From Otis tarda (Eukaryota > Chordata > Aves > Otidiformes > Otididae), in contig JAPMTP010000045.1 of NCBI GenBank assembly GCA_026413225.1, positions 434,001 to 498,000 of the forward strand: a stretch of DNA of 64,000 bases. Direction: 5' to 3'. The notes under the pieces were generated by a model. It searched no databases, was not told the origin of the DNA, and saw nothing but the letters and a program-made list of their open reading frames with translations. A program made the position numbers and the translations under genes. Position 1 is the first letter of the stretch. Each line of letters begins with the position of its first letter. Below are positions 33,888-45,630 of this stretch, in pieces.

Positions 33888-34300
33888 GCCTGCGCTTCAT
33901 CGCTATGGCACGCAGAATTTCCAGAGGCGTGTTCACTACAACCCTCGTTTCAGGTTTCTGCACTCAAGGCAGCCAGTAACTGCGCTGCCAAGGAGGAAAA
34001 ACCGTCATTTCACCCTTCCCGATCACACACAGGGAAAAAGGAAGAGGAAACGTCCCTCTCGGCTACCAGGGCAACGGCATTCCCCTTGGGACATCCCAAC
34101 CCATTTCTTAACTGACCCACGAGCCACCCAGGACCGCACACGACCTCCCGCCAGCTCCACTGGTCCAGGACTCACAGCCCACCGCTGCCGAGGGGCGGCC
34201 CTTCTCAAAACTGCCTCTGCTCGGATCCCCTCCGCTCGAGGCTAAGGCACTCACGGGGGACACCAGGCTACCAACCACCCGCTTTGGCATCGGGGAGTAC

Positions 34301-34556
34301 CTGGCCTCACGGCGGAGGTCCTGCTCAAAGTGTCCAGCGGGATGGAGCTGGTCTTGCCCTTAGGCCGAGGACTCACGGATCGCTTCCGTGACAGCGGACG
34401 GGGCACGTGGCTGGTCATGCCGGGAGTCCGGCTGCTGGAAGAGGCGGGGGCGTGCTGCCCCCACAGCGAGGAGAGGGGCGGATGAGGCACAAACTTTGAG
34501 AGTTCGGCCTTTGAAGCCACCTGGAGCTGCCTGTTCCGTGCGGGGATACAGGACAC
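34301..34556 (-). CDS. FHAD1: FHAD1 copy C, Ser/Pro linker exon
   Basis: 256-nt counterpart of the copy D linker exon with the same borders and only a few substitutions. Open throughout, ending in phase 1. Confidence 0.6.
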
Positions 34557-35149
34557 CTGTGAGGGGAAAAAAGACCCCAATAGCAGCAAGACTTCAGGCA
34601 CCTCCTTAGCCCTTGGGCCACGTGCGTTATGTCCTACAAACCCCAGGCACAGACCTCAGCGGAGGCGCATTTTGAGTCCTCTCCCCTTTCCGTTCCCCAA
34701 GGATCGGACTTAAATCCAGACTCCCCCATCTTTTGCAAAATTAAAAAAAAATCCTTGAGTTTTGATGCTTTTCCAGCTCTTCCCTCTCTCTCCATTCGAC
34801 TGCCCTGTTTCTGCACGTCATCGGCACTATCCGAAAGCCCTCGTTTCACGCCTCTCCCAGCTCCCACGCAGGTGGCCCCACCCTGTCACTTCTCCCGTGC
34901 AGCGAGCCGACCCAAAGCCTCTCACCGCACTCCTGCCTTGCCACGGCAATCACCACCCCCTATGCCGGGCCTGTCACACGCGTAATTCGGACACTCTCCG
35001 CTACCCTCCCGATAAGCAGAGCTTCCCCGGACGGCAGCAACGAGCCACCTTCATTGTCTCCTACATCAGCTGCCCCAGCCCCTTCACCCGCAAGGCTTAC
35101 GTTACAAAGAACAACTACTACCGTTTAGTAAATCCCCCGACCGACGCAC

Positions 35150-35620
35150 AGCAACCCAGCCACAAACGTGCTGACCAACTCACGTGCTAGAGATGGTACA
35201 GCGTCGCTCCAAGGGCGGCTCTGCCCCGGCCGGCAGCGTGGCTGCCGCCTCGCTGTAGCCTCGGAAATCCCAGCCGCGTCAGCCCTCGCTGATGCCCTCC
35301 TCGGTGCTCCTCTCGCTGGGGTTTGTTTCGGTGTTTTGTTTTTTCGCTTCTCCTTTTGCCTGGCCACTGGCCCAGCAGCACGAGAAAGTTGAGTGCCAAC
35401 AGCAGCTCTGCTCGACACCAACTGACACAGCCGGGCCGCGGAACAGAACCATGGCAACGCAGAGGTTCCGTTGCGGTTCTAGGTTGCCAGCGACGACCCG
35501 GGCCACTCCAATCGGATCAGCCGCTCTGAGCCCGGTCCCGCCTGGCACGGAATGTTTACACGGATGCGGAATCCACCGCCTCCCCGGCAACCAGTGCCAG
35601 TGTTCCGCCACACGCAATGC
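35150..35620 (-). promoter_or_regulatory. CpG-rich upstream/promoter region of copy C
   Basis: Near-identical to the copy D region, shifted by about 23,057 bases. The X-box-like site is at 35,445-35,458, the GTTGCC half site near 35,483, TGTTTAC at 35,553-35,559 and GGCAAC at 35,586-35,591. All four sites are conserved between the two paralogues. Function is inferred. Confidence 0.5.
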
Positions 35621-38095
35621 AGAGGCAAGGGGCAGAGAGGGGGAGGCGCGAGCCTTGTGGGCCTTGCAGGCCTCACCCTCTGGCCTCCCGCCGGGCGGCC
35701 GACTGGGCCCGACTCGGCCCGGCCCGGCTGCGAGAAGTGGAGAGGAGATGAGATGTGAAGAGTCTCAGGCAGTGGAGAAGGAGGGGAAGGGGTAATGGCA
35801 GAGATTCCCCTGCAGCCCATGCTGAGGCAGCCTGTCCCCCTGCAGCCCGGGAAGGACCCCACCTCGGGGCAGGGGAGGAACGTGAGGAGTTCTCCCCCAG
35901 ATGAGGAAGGAGCAGGGTAAAGCGACAAGTGATGAACTGACCGTAACCCCCACTGCCATTCGCCCCTGTGCCGCTCGGGGCGGGTAAGGAGGTAGAGATA
36001 TTTTAGCTGAAGTTAAGCCTGGGAAGAGGGAGGGGTTAGGTTCTCCCTCGCCCGCCCTGCCGTGCCATACCTGACACCCCTATAATCCTTTGATTAGGCA
36101 CCCCAGGCCTGCTGGAAACAAGCCTAACCCTTGCATTTCTCTTAACAGCAAACCCCAAGATCGCTTCTTGGCCCGGTCCCCGCTCCCACGGTTGACAAAT
36201 TCCCACATCATCCGGCTGAAAGATGTAGGAGGCGGAGCACAAATTCAGCCTTTGGCCAAACTCCCAGGCACACAGACAGCAGGAGCAGCCGGGCTGAAAG
36301 TCACCAGCACACCAGCTCAGACGCACACACGCAAAACCACATCGCTTCCCTCCAAACATACGTGGCCAATCTACAAATGTCCTGCAAGCACAGGATTCCC
36401 GCTATTCCCAGGCCTGCTCTGGTGCTCGGCAGGACCTGAACGTCAACGTCCGCACAAAGGGGCCGCTCTGCTGAGCGGGAGCACGGTCAGCTGTGCTGTG
36501 GTCATTTGGCACCGCCGGCGCCTGCCACCACACCTGCAAACCACACTCTTGCAGGACAACAGCTAGCACATCCTGCAAGCTTTTGTCAAGCTTCACTTGG
36601 AGACTGAAGCAGTACATTTTACAGAGGAGCGCTCCTCGGCAAACCCTAGAGCGGTTCTTCAGCACATGCCTCAGCGCCAGCCTCCCTCGCTGGCGTTTTC
36701 ATCCCCTGCTTTCCTCACAACATCAGACTTCCTCGGTTGTACAGAGGAACACCAGATCTGCACACCAGATCTGCACATCTTGTGCGTTTCCGCTGACCGT
36801 AAGTTACCCTCCAGAGAGGCTGGGATATACGTGCACTCTTACAAACTGCCTAGGAAAACCATATCCTTATTTCTCACCTACCAGCACGTCTTACCTGGCA
36901 AAGCCATCTCCATCACGCTCACCTCCAGGAATACCTGCTCTCTTACAACATATTCCAGTGCCTCCAGTGTACCTCATTCTCACACAGGGGCAAGCTGTCC
37001 TAGGACAGCGATGGTCACAGGTTTGGGAGCACTGGTGTTCCTCAACATCCCACGTCTTCCTTGGCTTTCCAGCATACCATCAGCAGACAAGTACGCAGGC
37101 AGCCAGCGAGGCTCTTTTGCCGTTCAGCCATCTGGGACATAATTCCTACTTTAGTCACAGCCCCTTTCCCCATGGTCACTGCACTTCCCGCCATTTCTCC
37201 AGCTCTTTTCCTACTTGAGCCATTGCGAAAGACGCTGCTATCGCCCGTCTGTTCCATTACACGGGACGTCCTGGCAAAGACCCTCCATGAACCTTCAGGT
37301 CCCAACTGCTCACACAGGATGCCTCGCTTTATTCACCCCGATTTCCTAGGACCCCCGATCGGGTTGGCTCTCTTCACCAGGCAGACAGACCTTCGTGCCT
37401 GGCCTCCCGCTGCGGGTGGGCTCCTACAGGCACACACACCTGCGCGACACCTTCCAAGGAGCCGCACCACCTTCCCAACCCCTCGACAACAAGAACCACC
37501 CCTCATGGCACCCCCAGCCCAACTCCCTCATTCTGGGGTATATTCTTCTACTTTTCTCCCCTTCTCTGGAATAAAGGAGTCCCTAACGTCCTGGCGTTAC
37601 TTTGCCCACCTGGCACCGTGCCTTGGGGCACAGCAAAGTGAAATTGCTGCAATACACCACCAGAACTCACAGGATGCACTAAGAAACAATAACCAACAAG
37701 AGCAACTGGGACATGGGTCTGGACCAGCACCTGCTCTCGGCTTGGGCTTTGGCTATTTGTGCTCCTTTTGTATCTTTGGTTGCAGGGACTGTAACTACAT
37801 CGACATCAGGCTCCAACCAACCCAAACACATCCCTACCAGCAGCCCAGAGTGGCTGGGAGTCATCTACACTCGCTCCAGCTTCCGGAGAGATGCTGCTCT
37901 CTACCCACACCTCCCAGATCCACCCCGTTTGAGGGAGCCCGGGGCTGAACAGGCAGAAGCTTTTGTCGTCGACCGCTTGGCTGGAAGTCCGGGAGGCGGC
38001 GCGTGGCCCAGATTGCTCGCGCAGCGGCATCCGCCCTGAACCAGCCGGCTGCTTTCACACCGCTCTGGCTCGCAGACCTTGGGACAGGACAACCA
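35620..38095. other. Spacer between fragment B 3' end and the copy C promoter
   Basis: Duplicate of the 12,560-15,025 spacer. It differs by small changes such as a tandem duplication of ACCAGATCTGCAC near 36,753-36,776. No gene recognised. Confidence 0.5.
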
Positions 38096-38143
38096 CGCAC
38101 GAGTGCGCACACACGCACAAACACACCGTGCAAAATATTTATT
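38095..38143 (-). terminator. Poly(A) signal and GT-rich element, fragment B
   Basis: Minus-strand AATAAA at 38,138-38,143 followed by the same GT-rich run as in copy C. Confidence 0.6.
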
Positions 38144-38995
38144 CAAAAGAGGTCTGCACGCACCGCGTGCTCGGCTGCCGTTTCACCCTGCACACCTGGC
38201 AGCGGTGCACTCCGACAGCTCCCAAGCCCCCGCATTGATCCATGTGCCTCAAACGGACCGTCCCCTTCGCATCTGAGCGCAAACCACAACGGAGAAAGCA
38301 ACCCAGGAAAGAGATCTGTCCTCTCCCCGAGCAGCGTGGGGCTCATTTCTGCCCGCTGCCCACCAGCAAGCCCAGATGTTGGCAGGAGTCAGGCCTGGCC
38401 CGGGGCCACTGTCCCAGGCCCTGAACGGAGCAGGGGAAAGCTGCAGCGCTGCTCTGGCAACGCCGTTTCCCTTACTCAGAAAGAAGGGGCACTAACAAAA
38501 GGAGCTTTGCCCCTTTCCACTTGGAAAACACTCACATTTGGCATCAATTTGGTGGCTCAGAAAAGTCTGGCTGGCACGACAGGGAGAGGGGGTGAGAAGA
38601 TACACGGGGTGGTCCTTCTGGAAAACACCACAAATTACACTTTTGCTGTTTCCAGTCTCCATTTACTTCAGCGCACCAGACCCAGCGGCATTCAGGTTTC
38701 TTTCCCCACGCTCTTTTGAAAAATCCTGTTCTGGGGAAAGTTTGGCTAGTCCTTGTGCCGCAGCGCTACGCACCCATCGTGTCCTCCACGGCGCAGCTTC
38801 CAGGGAGCCCTGACCGCTTCTGCGCCCACAGACCGAGCCCCTCTTAGTGTAGGTTTGCTTTTTTTTAAAAAAAAAAAAAAACCAAAAAAACCAGTACACT
38901 CCAGCAGCATCACAGAGCCTCTTTTTAGGTCATTTGCTGGCTCCCTGGTGCTTTCTCCTGGATCTCCTCGTACTTGGGCGGAGGGGTCAGCGGCT

Positions 38996-39095
38996 CTATC
39001 GTGACAGGAGCCGTGCAGGTTCTGCTGTGGGCTCTCTGGCCTTCTGCTTGCCCACGCAGACAGGCTGCTGGGCTTGCAGGGACTCTTCTTTCAGC
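38996..39095 (-). CDS. FHAD1: FHAD1 fragment B terminal exon Eg
   Basis: Reads LKEESLQAQQPVCVGKQKAR then EPTAEPARLLSR and TAG, the same ending as copy C. Confidence 0.68.
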
Positions 39096-39665
39096 CTGCA
39101 CAAAACGGGAGGGGGAAAGCGTCCGTCACCGCGTCAACCCCCCAAAACACAGCTGGCCTCCGCACTTGCACCCCTCCTAGGACCCTCCCCACACCATGGG
39201 GTGATGCTGAAGGACATGGGAGCAGCAAGCGCCTTGCTTGGACTGGCAAAAACTTCAGCAGGCACTTTCCCTGTGCCCATTCCTTGTGCCCTGGACAGCC
39301 CTTCCCATCGGCTCCCACGCCTGGCTCTGTCCCGCTGACACCGGCCCTCCACCCCAGCCAATGCCGCCGCTCTCCCTGCGTCCGGCCCGTCCGCACCAGG
39401 GAATTTGCCAAGGGTCCCCCGACTCTGCCACTGCCTGACTGCGCTGGGCCCTGCGAGGCACCCAGAGGACGTCTCTCTGCTTCTCCTCACCATTCTGCTT
39501 TGGACCATACCAACACGGGACCAGTCCTGGCCAGCGGCACAACCAGGCGTGTATCGCTGCCGCGAGGCTGCACCACTCCTTCCCACGAGTTTCCCGTCGC
39601 TTTGCAGCCCAGGACCTTGCCTCGCTCGGACCCGCGGCCACCCACAGCCACCCGGCCTCTGGTAC

Positions 39666-39874
39666 CTCTCGCTCTCATGAAGCTTCATCATTTCTTCTTT
39701 CTTCTCCAGGCAGCTCTGGAGGTTCTTGAGCTTTTCCAACAGCTCCTCCACGTGTTTCTGCCTCTGCAGCCCTGCTTGTTCCCTTTCCTCCTGAGGGAGC
39801 TGCTTCAGAGACCGCGTTCCTGACAGCTCCTTCATCTTCACCAGGCTTGCCAGAGCACTAATGATGTCAACGTA
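39666..39874 (-). CDS. FHAD1: FHAD1 fragment B exon Ef
   Basis: 209-nt counterpart of 16,597-16,805. It differs in protein by SGTRSLKQL instead of SGTPSLKQL and by a final Glu (HESE) instead of Lys. Splice sites intact. Confidence 0.85.
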
Positions 39875-39942
39875 CTGCGGAAAGCCCCGGGAATGCATTA
39901 TTTCCTCGGCCTGACAATTCCTCTGCCACCTACCATCACCCC

Positions 39943-40393
39943 TGTCGCAGTTCAGCCCCGATCGGGACCACACTACGCAGTCTCTCTCTCACTCCCCCCA
40001 CCCTCCAGTGGGACAGAAGGGAGAACTGGTAAACAAAAAAAAAAAAAACCAGCAAAAACATGTGGGCTGTGATGGAACAAAAAAAAAAAAAATTAACAGT
40101 GGAAAACAAAACAGTGATGGAAAACAAATACATTATAATGGCTTACAACAAATCCCCACACCTGGTTTCTTCCAAGTAGCAGGAGGCTCCCCTCAGCACC
40201 CTCCTCACTGATACCCTGAGCACCATGTCAGATGGGATGGAACAGCCCTTGGGCTCACTTGGGTAAATTAACCCCAGCTGTTAGCTCATTAGTTAACTAT
40301 CCCAGCTGCCTGCCCCAGCCATAGGGGCCACCAGCTCCAGTTCTCTGCCCAGCTCAGGTGAATATTAACTCTGTCCTAGCCAGAACCAGGACA
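39943..40393 (-). mobile_element. ERV-L 3' LTR
   Basis: 451 bases starting TGTCCTGG on the minus strand after a purine stretch (AAGGGGTGGA) and ending GACA; TGTC and GACA form the inverted ends. The start TGTCCTGGTTCTGGCTAGG is the common form of avian ERV LTRs. Two T-rich runs lie near its end. Confidence 0.75.
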
Positions 40394-40906
40394 TTATCCA
40401 CCCCTTAGTCCACACCATCTACAGCATGCCCAGACCCTACACTTTCCGATTAATCATCAACTTTTTCTTTCTTTGATCTGCTTGTATGCAGACACACAGA
40501 TGTAACTCCCCTAGTCCATGGCCCATCCCTCCAAAAGCTCTTTTGAGTTTATCCAGTCCATAACTTTGGGCTCCATCTGTCATAACAGTCTCTCAGCGCA
40601 GGACAGACAATGCCATGTTTGCTCAGGCAGTGTATCTGCTGCGAGTGATTTAGCATGTTCATGGTCTGCAGACTGAAGATCTATTGCTAGGTGCTAGTGG
40701 CAAGAGCCAGTTCTGGTTCCATCACTGCTGCCTTTTTTTCTGTTTTATCCAAGTTCATTCTTTGTTGGTCTAGCTGATTTTACTGTAATACTTTTGACAC
40801 AACACAAGTCTCTCAGGGTGTGGAGCAGGAGGAAGCAAAGAGGCACACAGAACGGCTGGATAATGACATCCAGTACTATACAGTAATCAGCATCAAGCAC
40901 TTCAAA

Positions 40907-41688
40907 TTATTGGCTCTTTTCACCTAAAATTAGATCTCCTTGAGGTACACATCGGACTTCCCCATCCTCCTGCATTACCCACCAAGTACACCCAGGTCCT
41001 TGAGCAAAAGCAATCCCATGCACGGGTTTGCCTTTGCCCAGGGGAGAAATGACCCAGACTGTCTTCCCCAGTATATTCCTCACATGCACCACAGGGACTT
41101 TATCCCCTTCAACAGTACGCAGCCGTTCAGATTGGGCAGGGCCAGCTCGATTGGTGGACCACCCGAGTGTTGACTAGCCAAGCGGCTTTTGCTAAATGTT
41201 TGTCCCAGTTTTTGAAGGTTCCACCACCCATTGCTTTCAGTGTCGTTTTCAGCAGCCCATTGTACCTTTCAATTCTTCCACAGGCTGGTGCGTGATAGGG
41301 GATGTGGTATACCCACTCGATGCCGTGCTCTTTGGCCCAGGTGTCTGTGAGGTTGTTTCGGAAGCGGGTACCATTGTCTGATTCAATTCTTTCTGGAGTG
41401 CCATGTCGCCATAAGACTTGTTTCTCAAGGCCCAGGATGGTGTTCCGGGCAGCGGCATGGGGCACAGGATATGTTTCCAGCCATCCGGTGGTTGCTTCTA
41501 CCATTGTAAGCACATAGCGCTTGCCTTGGCGGGTTTGTGGGAATGGGATGTAATCAACTGGCCAGGCCTCTCCATATTTACACTGCAGCCATTGTCCTCC
41601 ATAGCACAGAGGCTTTAACCGCTTGGCTTGCTTGATTGCAGTACACATTTCCCATTCGTGGATAACCTGTTGTAAGGGTCGGTCAGAA
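40907..41688 (-). pseudogene. ERV-L integrase fragment
   Basis: The catalytic triad is visible: Asp in PVDYIPF, Asp in IESDNGT and Glu in RIERYN, with exactly 35 residues between the last two. The core frame runs 41,648-41,127, and a C-terminal piece (VRNILGKTVWVISPLGKGKP) continues in another frame at 41,092-40,907, so a frameshift lies near 41,110. The N-terminal zinc-binding part is missing apart from a few residues. Confidence 0.8.
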
Positions 41689-41803
41689 AATCAGTATTGT
41701 CTCAGCCTTGTCATCGAGGACTTCCAGGTGGACTGTGGACTTGATCTGGCCTAAAAGTTAGGCTCACAACTGGACATGAGTTGCTGCCAGCAGCCTGCCT
41801 GAG

Positions 41804-42482
41804 ATGCAGTTGTTTTTTTCCGGGGAACAGAACGGAACTGTTATGGACAAGGCCGACTCTGGCCTAACAACAAAATGTACAACACCCTTGAGATGGCGGA
41901 CAGAGTGGCGCGGAGGTGCCACGGCTCAGCCCTGTTGTCAAAAACTGCCAGAGATAACCGTGCAGCTGCTATCGAGGAGGATGGAAAATATTGAAAACAA
42001 AACTATTGATGCTCTACAAGGGCTGCAAACTGAAGTATCCAGCTTGTCAAAAGTAGTTTTACAGAATCGGATGGCCCTGGACCTATTTTTGGCCTCGCAA
42101 GGGGGTTGGCACAGTCATTAACACAAGCTGTTGTATGTATCTAGATCAGAGTGGTAGGATCTCCACAGATCTAAAAGAGATTCGGGAGCAGACTAAAAGC
42201 TTACGTGAGGTCACCAAGGATGATACTTCACGGGGCTTTGAAGATGTGTGGAACAAACTTACTTCTCGGCTTCCCAGTCTCACACGGCTGAAACAATTAT
42301 TTACGGCTGCTACGTTGCTTGGTTTGCTCATTTTCCTTACTTGCAGTCTAATTCAATGTGCTTCCTGGTGCTGTGAAAGGGCCACAGGGAGTTACGAAGA
42401 ACGGAAATCACATAAACTTAAATATCGAGTAGAATCAGGCAAGGATTTTAAAAGGACCATCAAAACCAATGGGATTCTCTAA
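41804..42482 (+). pseudogene. Broken retroviral envelope, transmembrane subunit end
   Basis: Two overlapping-in-sense frames (41,804-42,121 and 42,135-42,482) separated by a frameshift near 42,105-42,130. Features visible: a heptad region, the conserved LQNR motif region, a C-X6-CC type cluster around the break, a membrane-spanning segment (about 42,295-42,355) and a short cytoplasmic tail ending at 42,482. The surface subunit is missing. Inactive as it stands. Confidence 0.7.
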
Positions 42483-42526
42483 ATTTTGCAAAAGAATTTG
42501 CAATGATCTTTAAAAAGCGGGGGAGT

Positions 42527-43302
42527 TGAAGAGGAGAGCTAGAAGAATAAAGGACTAATCAGAATAATAATAAAATTATTAAGCAATAAAACAAGTAGCT
42601 TTATAATAAAACAGTAGTTTTTGTATAGCCTAGCAGGACCCCTGCAGAACAATTTAATTCTTGTGCAAAAGTACAAACCACTAACCTCGAGAGAAAGAAC
42701 AGCAGAGTCAGAAATTTACCATAACAAGGTACTTTCAGAATGCCCCAGCAGGTGCTGGGATGAGTCCCATGGGAACATCCTGAGGGAGCACAGACACACG
42801 AGTGAAACCAAGAGAAGGGGGCTTCAGGGGTTTAGAAGCAACTGCTGGGGTGGAACAACCAAGGACACTGGGAACCAACACAGACAAGTCGCTAAGAAGC
42901 TGCCTTGGCAGCAAGAAGAAAGAAAAACAAAAGTCTGAGTTCACGCAGCGCACACGGTGATGAAGAGGAGGAAACACCCACCGGCTGAAGTAAACGACCA
43001 GCAGAGGGACTGCGACTCCTGAGAACAGACACGGGAGGACGCAGAGACTGGGGAAGAACCTGTCTCACCTGGGTGGAAACTTACGAGAATGATTTCTCGA
43101 AAAACTAACGACTATGTCACCAAATCCTCGGGAATTCTACGAATCTGTGTGTCTGCGATGCACAAATCTTGTACCTGTCGCTCATCACGGCGCAGGCGTT
43201 TGGAGGAGCGATCCCCCGCGTGCCCGGCGCTGTAATAAAGAATACCTGCTTAATAGTTACCTGGACTACGAAGTTTCTTTTCTCAGAGCTTTTTCGGCTT
43301 CA
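42527..43302 (+). mobile_element. 3' LTR of the second gamma-like provirus
   Basis: About 776 bases beginning TGAAG just after a purine tract (AAAAAGCGGGGGAG at 42,512) and ending CTTCA, which form an inverted repeat. Poly(A) signal AATAAA at 43,234. The R region resembles the LTR at 44,855. Confidence 0.65.
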
Positions 43303-44133
43303 GCAGCGTGGCCCTGCCGCCCCGTCCCGTGCAAGCCTTCCCCCGGCTGCAGCGCGCTTCCTCGCTCTCGCTCCCCTCCTCTCCGATTTGCCGTGCGCAT
43401 CCGTCCCTCTGCCTCTCCCCGGGAAGCTCCCAAAGGGGAACATCACCCCCGCAGGGACCAAAAGCCCTCCCGGGCCCTGCTGTACCCGGCACAGCCGCAT
43501 CGGCGCGTCGAGGCGCAACCTGCGCGTCTCGCTGCCGCGTCCAGGGCCGGGGTGCCAGCCTCCGGGAAGAAGCGGGAGAACAGGGGGCTCCTCGCCCTGG
43601 GGAGGGCACGCTGGCACCCCAACAGCCCCCCAGCCTCGGGCTTCGGGCCTCGCCGCGCCCAGCTCGGCCCTGCAGGGACTTTCCCGGCCGGAGCGAGGGG
43701 CTGCAGCAGACCGCGGCCGTGCCTTCGCCGGCGGGAGCTGCCCGCACAAAGCGCCCGACGGGCTCTGCGGGGACGCTCCGGGTCACCCCGCTCGCCCCCG
43801 GCTACTCACGCGCATCCCGGCGTGACCGTGGCCGAAGCCACCCCGCTTTCGCTCTCCCGCCCAGAAATTTCCAGGGCTCGATGCTTGCCCGGGGCCGGGC
43901 TGCCGGAGTCACGCTCCGCCGTGCGCGGCGGCGCGCAGCGCGGTCGGGTGCCTGGGACACGCCGCAGCCCCGGGGGGCTGCACCGCGGGCAGAAAAATGG
44001 GGGCCCCCTCGGCGCAGCGGCAACGCGGGGGTCCCTTGCCATCTCCACCGGCCCCAGCGCAAGGGGCCAGGGTCCCCCGTCCCCCGAGATGGGCGGGGGT
44101 CCGTTCTGCGGGGGTGCAGAGGGGACCCTGCTG
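43303..44133. other. GC-rich host segment, no gene recognised
   Basis: Very GC- and CpG-rich stretch between an LTR and the minisatellite. Open frames occur in all directions but none shows family similarity or codon-like constraint. It may be EFHD2 intron 1 or a CpG island. Confidence 0.5.
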
Positions 44134-44854
44134 TAAGGGGCTGGGGGACGGCATCCCCTGCAAGGTGCCGGGGAGGGGGAAAATCCCGGGGATCCCTCCC
44201 GCAAGGAGCGCGGGTGGGGGGTGTCCCAGCCATCCCTCTGCAAAAGGCTGGGGTGGTGGGGAAGCCTCCTGCAAGGAGCTGGGGGAGGTGTTAGGGGGGT
44301 CCCCCTGCACGGAATGGGGTGGGGCCCTGCAAGGAGCCTGAGGGGGATCCCTCCAGCAAAGATTTAGGGGGTCCCCCTTGCAAGGAGCTGGAGAGATCCC
44401 GGGGGTCCTTCCTACAAAGAATGGGGGTGCCTCCTGCTAGACATGGGGGTCCCTCCTGCAAGGAGCCTCGGGGGGATCTGGGGGTCCTTCTGCAAAATAT
44501 GGGGGAGTCTCTCCTGCAAGGAGCTAGGGGGGTCCTGCAGGTCCTTTCTGCAAGGAGTAGGGGGATTCTTCCTGCTAGGAATGCGGGGGAGGACCTCCTG
44601 CAAGGAGCTGGGGAAGTGCTGGGGGTCCTTCCTGCAAAAAATGAGGGGGTCCCTCCTGCAAGGAGCTGTGGGGGATCCTCCAGGTCGTTCCTGCAAGGAA
44701 TGAGGGGGGATCTCTCCTGCAAGGAACTGGGGAGGACCTCGGGGTCGTCCTGCAAGAAACAGCGGGGTCCCTTCAGCGAGGAGCTGGAGGGGTCCTGGGG
44801 GTTCCTCCTGCAAAAAGTGCGGGGTCTTTTCTACAAGAAGCCTGGGGGTCCTTC
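44134..44854. repeat. G-rich minisatellite, left block
   Basis: Same array as at 50,765-51,140, longer (about 720 bases). It ends exactly at the 5' LTR of the gamma-like provirus. G-run density on the + strand makes quadruplex formation plausible. Confidence 0.8.
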
Positions 44855-45608
44855 TGTTACAAGTATTACGAGTTAAAGCGAGCTGATTATTAGTTTGCTG
44901 CTGCGCCTCCTATCTCGATCTGGGTATCGAGGACTTTAATCAGTAGAATTATAATCAATCCTATTATCAACCAATGATTGATAATAGCAAAATACTTAAT
45001 CAATACGACTCCGGAATATCAATATGGGGTGATTCTTGCTAACTCTAGAACTCTAGTCACATGGGTTAAATTTTACATGAAATATCCTTAGAGGGAATGG
45101 GGAGTCTTAGAACTGTTACACCACCTCGTTTATTGGAAGTTAGCCTAACGTGTCTGGGGTAGTTAGGAGAGTGGCAGAACCAGGCACCAACTGTGCAGCT
45201 TGGGCCTTGAGCCATCACTTTCAAGCCAGAAGATTCAAGGGCAGGGCGACCTTGTTCTCAAGACTATCTAAGGAAGATTTAAGGGGGAGTTCGACCAGCG
45301 AATTCGAGGAGGGGGCGCTCTGACGACCCCCAAGACCACCAGAAGACCCTCGACTCAAAAGACTGAGCATGCGCGAGTGGGTGGGGAAATATTATAATGA
45401 TTTATCAGAAATTTAATGTTTATGTATAACATTTCTCGTAAATCTAGTGAATATGTGTATCGAATGTGTATTTAACTGCGCTGTTGGATCAGACAGGTGC
45501 GCACGCTGGGTGGAGCGATCCCCCGTGTGCCCAGCGCTGCAACAAAGAAGTGCCTGCTTCTGAACTTCACATTGCTGTTAAGGAGTTTTATTCCGGATTT
45601 CGGTAACA
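44855..45608 (+). mobile_element. 5' LTR of the gamma-like provirus
   Basis: 754 bases bounded by perfect short inverted repeats TGTTAC and GTAACA. Its 3' part matches the sequence ending at 50,764, defining the LTR edge. It shares an R-region motif (GGAGCGATCCCCC) with the LTR at 42,527-43,302, so the two are related families. Confidence 0.75.
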
Positions 45609-45612
45609 GTTT

Positions 45613-45630
45613 TGGCGACCCAGGTGGGAC
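45613..45630 (+). other. Retroviral primer-binding site
   Basis: TGGCGACCCAGGTGGGAC begins four bases after the LTR end. TGG at this place is the expected start of a site complementary to a tRNA 3' end. I do not assign the tRNA. Confidence 0.6.

Larger units (their letters stand above)
15045..35620 (-). pseudogene. FHAD1: FHAD1-like copy C: deleted in the middle, amplified near the 3' end
   Basis: Locus from a promoter-like region near 35.2-35.6 kb to a poly(A) signal at 15,067. Relative to copy D it lacks the exons at D 9,780, 8,200, 7,471, 5,025, 4,510, 2,994, 2,544 and 1,563 and most of 3,935. Instead it carries three tandem copies of the Ea-Eb-Ec-Ed group. The last retained 5' exon ends in phase 0, whereas Ea needs phase 2; Ed ends in phase 1, whereas the next Ea again needs phase 2. 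A single open product is therefore unlikely. Individual exons are still open, so decay is structural rather than by scattered stops. Confidence 0.75.
38138..39942 (-). pseudogene. FHAD1: FHAD1-like fragment B (3' end only)
   Basis: The last two coding exons, their intron and the 3'UTR of another FHAD1 copy. Its upstream side is cut off by the LTR of an ERV-L at 39,943, so the rest of the gene is missing. Nearly identical to the copy C 3' end. It lies directly upstream of copy C, so originally this was a head-to-tail array. Confidence 0.8.
39943..41690 (-). mobile_element. 3' half of an ERV-L-type provirus
   Basis: Minus-strand element with an integrase fragment, no envelope after it, and a 3' LTR. 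The absence of env directly after pol is the ERV-L pattern. Truncated at about 41,690 and joined to the plus-strand provirus. Its LTR outer edge lies in an FHAD1 intron. Confidence 0.75.
41690..43302 (+). mobile_element. 3' half of a second gamma-like provirus
   Basis: Holds the end of the envelope gene, a purine-rich tract and one LTR. Its 5' side is cut at about 41,690, where it abuts an ERV-L running the other way. Confidence 0.7.

Noticed and set aside
43114-44294. Several overlapping long frames on both strands in the GC-rich segment
   Set aside because: All are Arg/Pro/Gly-rich, exist in every frame and show no known domain; typical of CpG-rich non-coding DNA.
44134-44854. CRISPR-like array of repeated CCTGCAAGGAGC motifs
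   Set aside because: Repeats are degenerate, spacing is irregular and the context is eukaryotic; it is a minisatellite.
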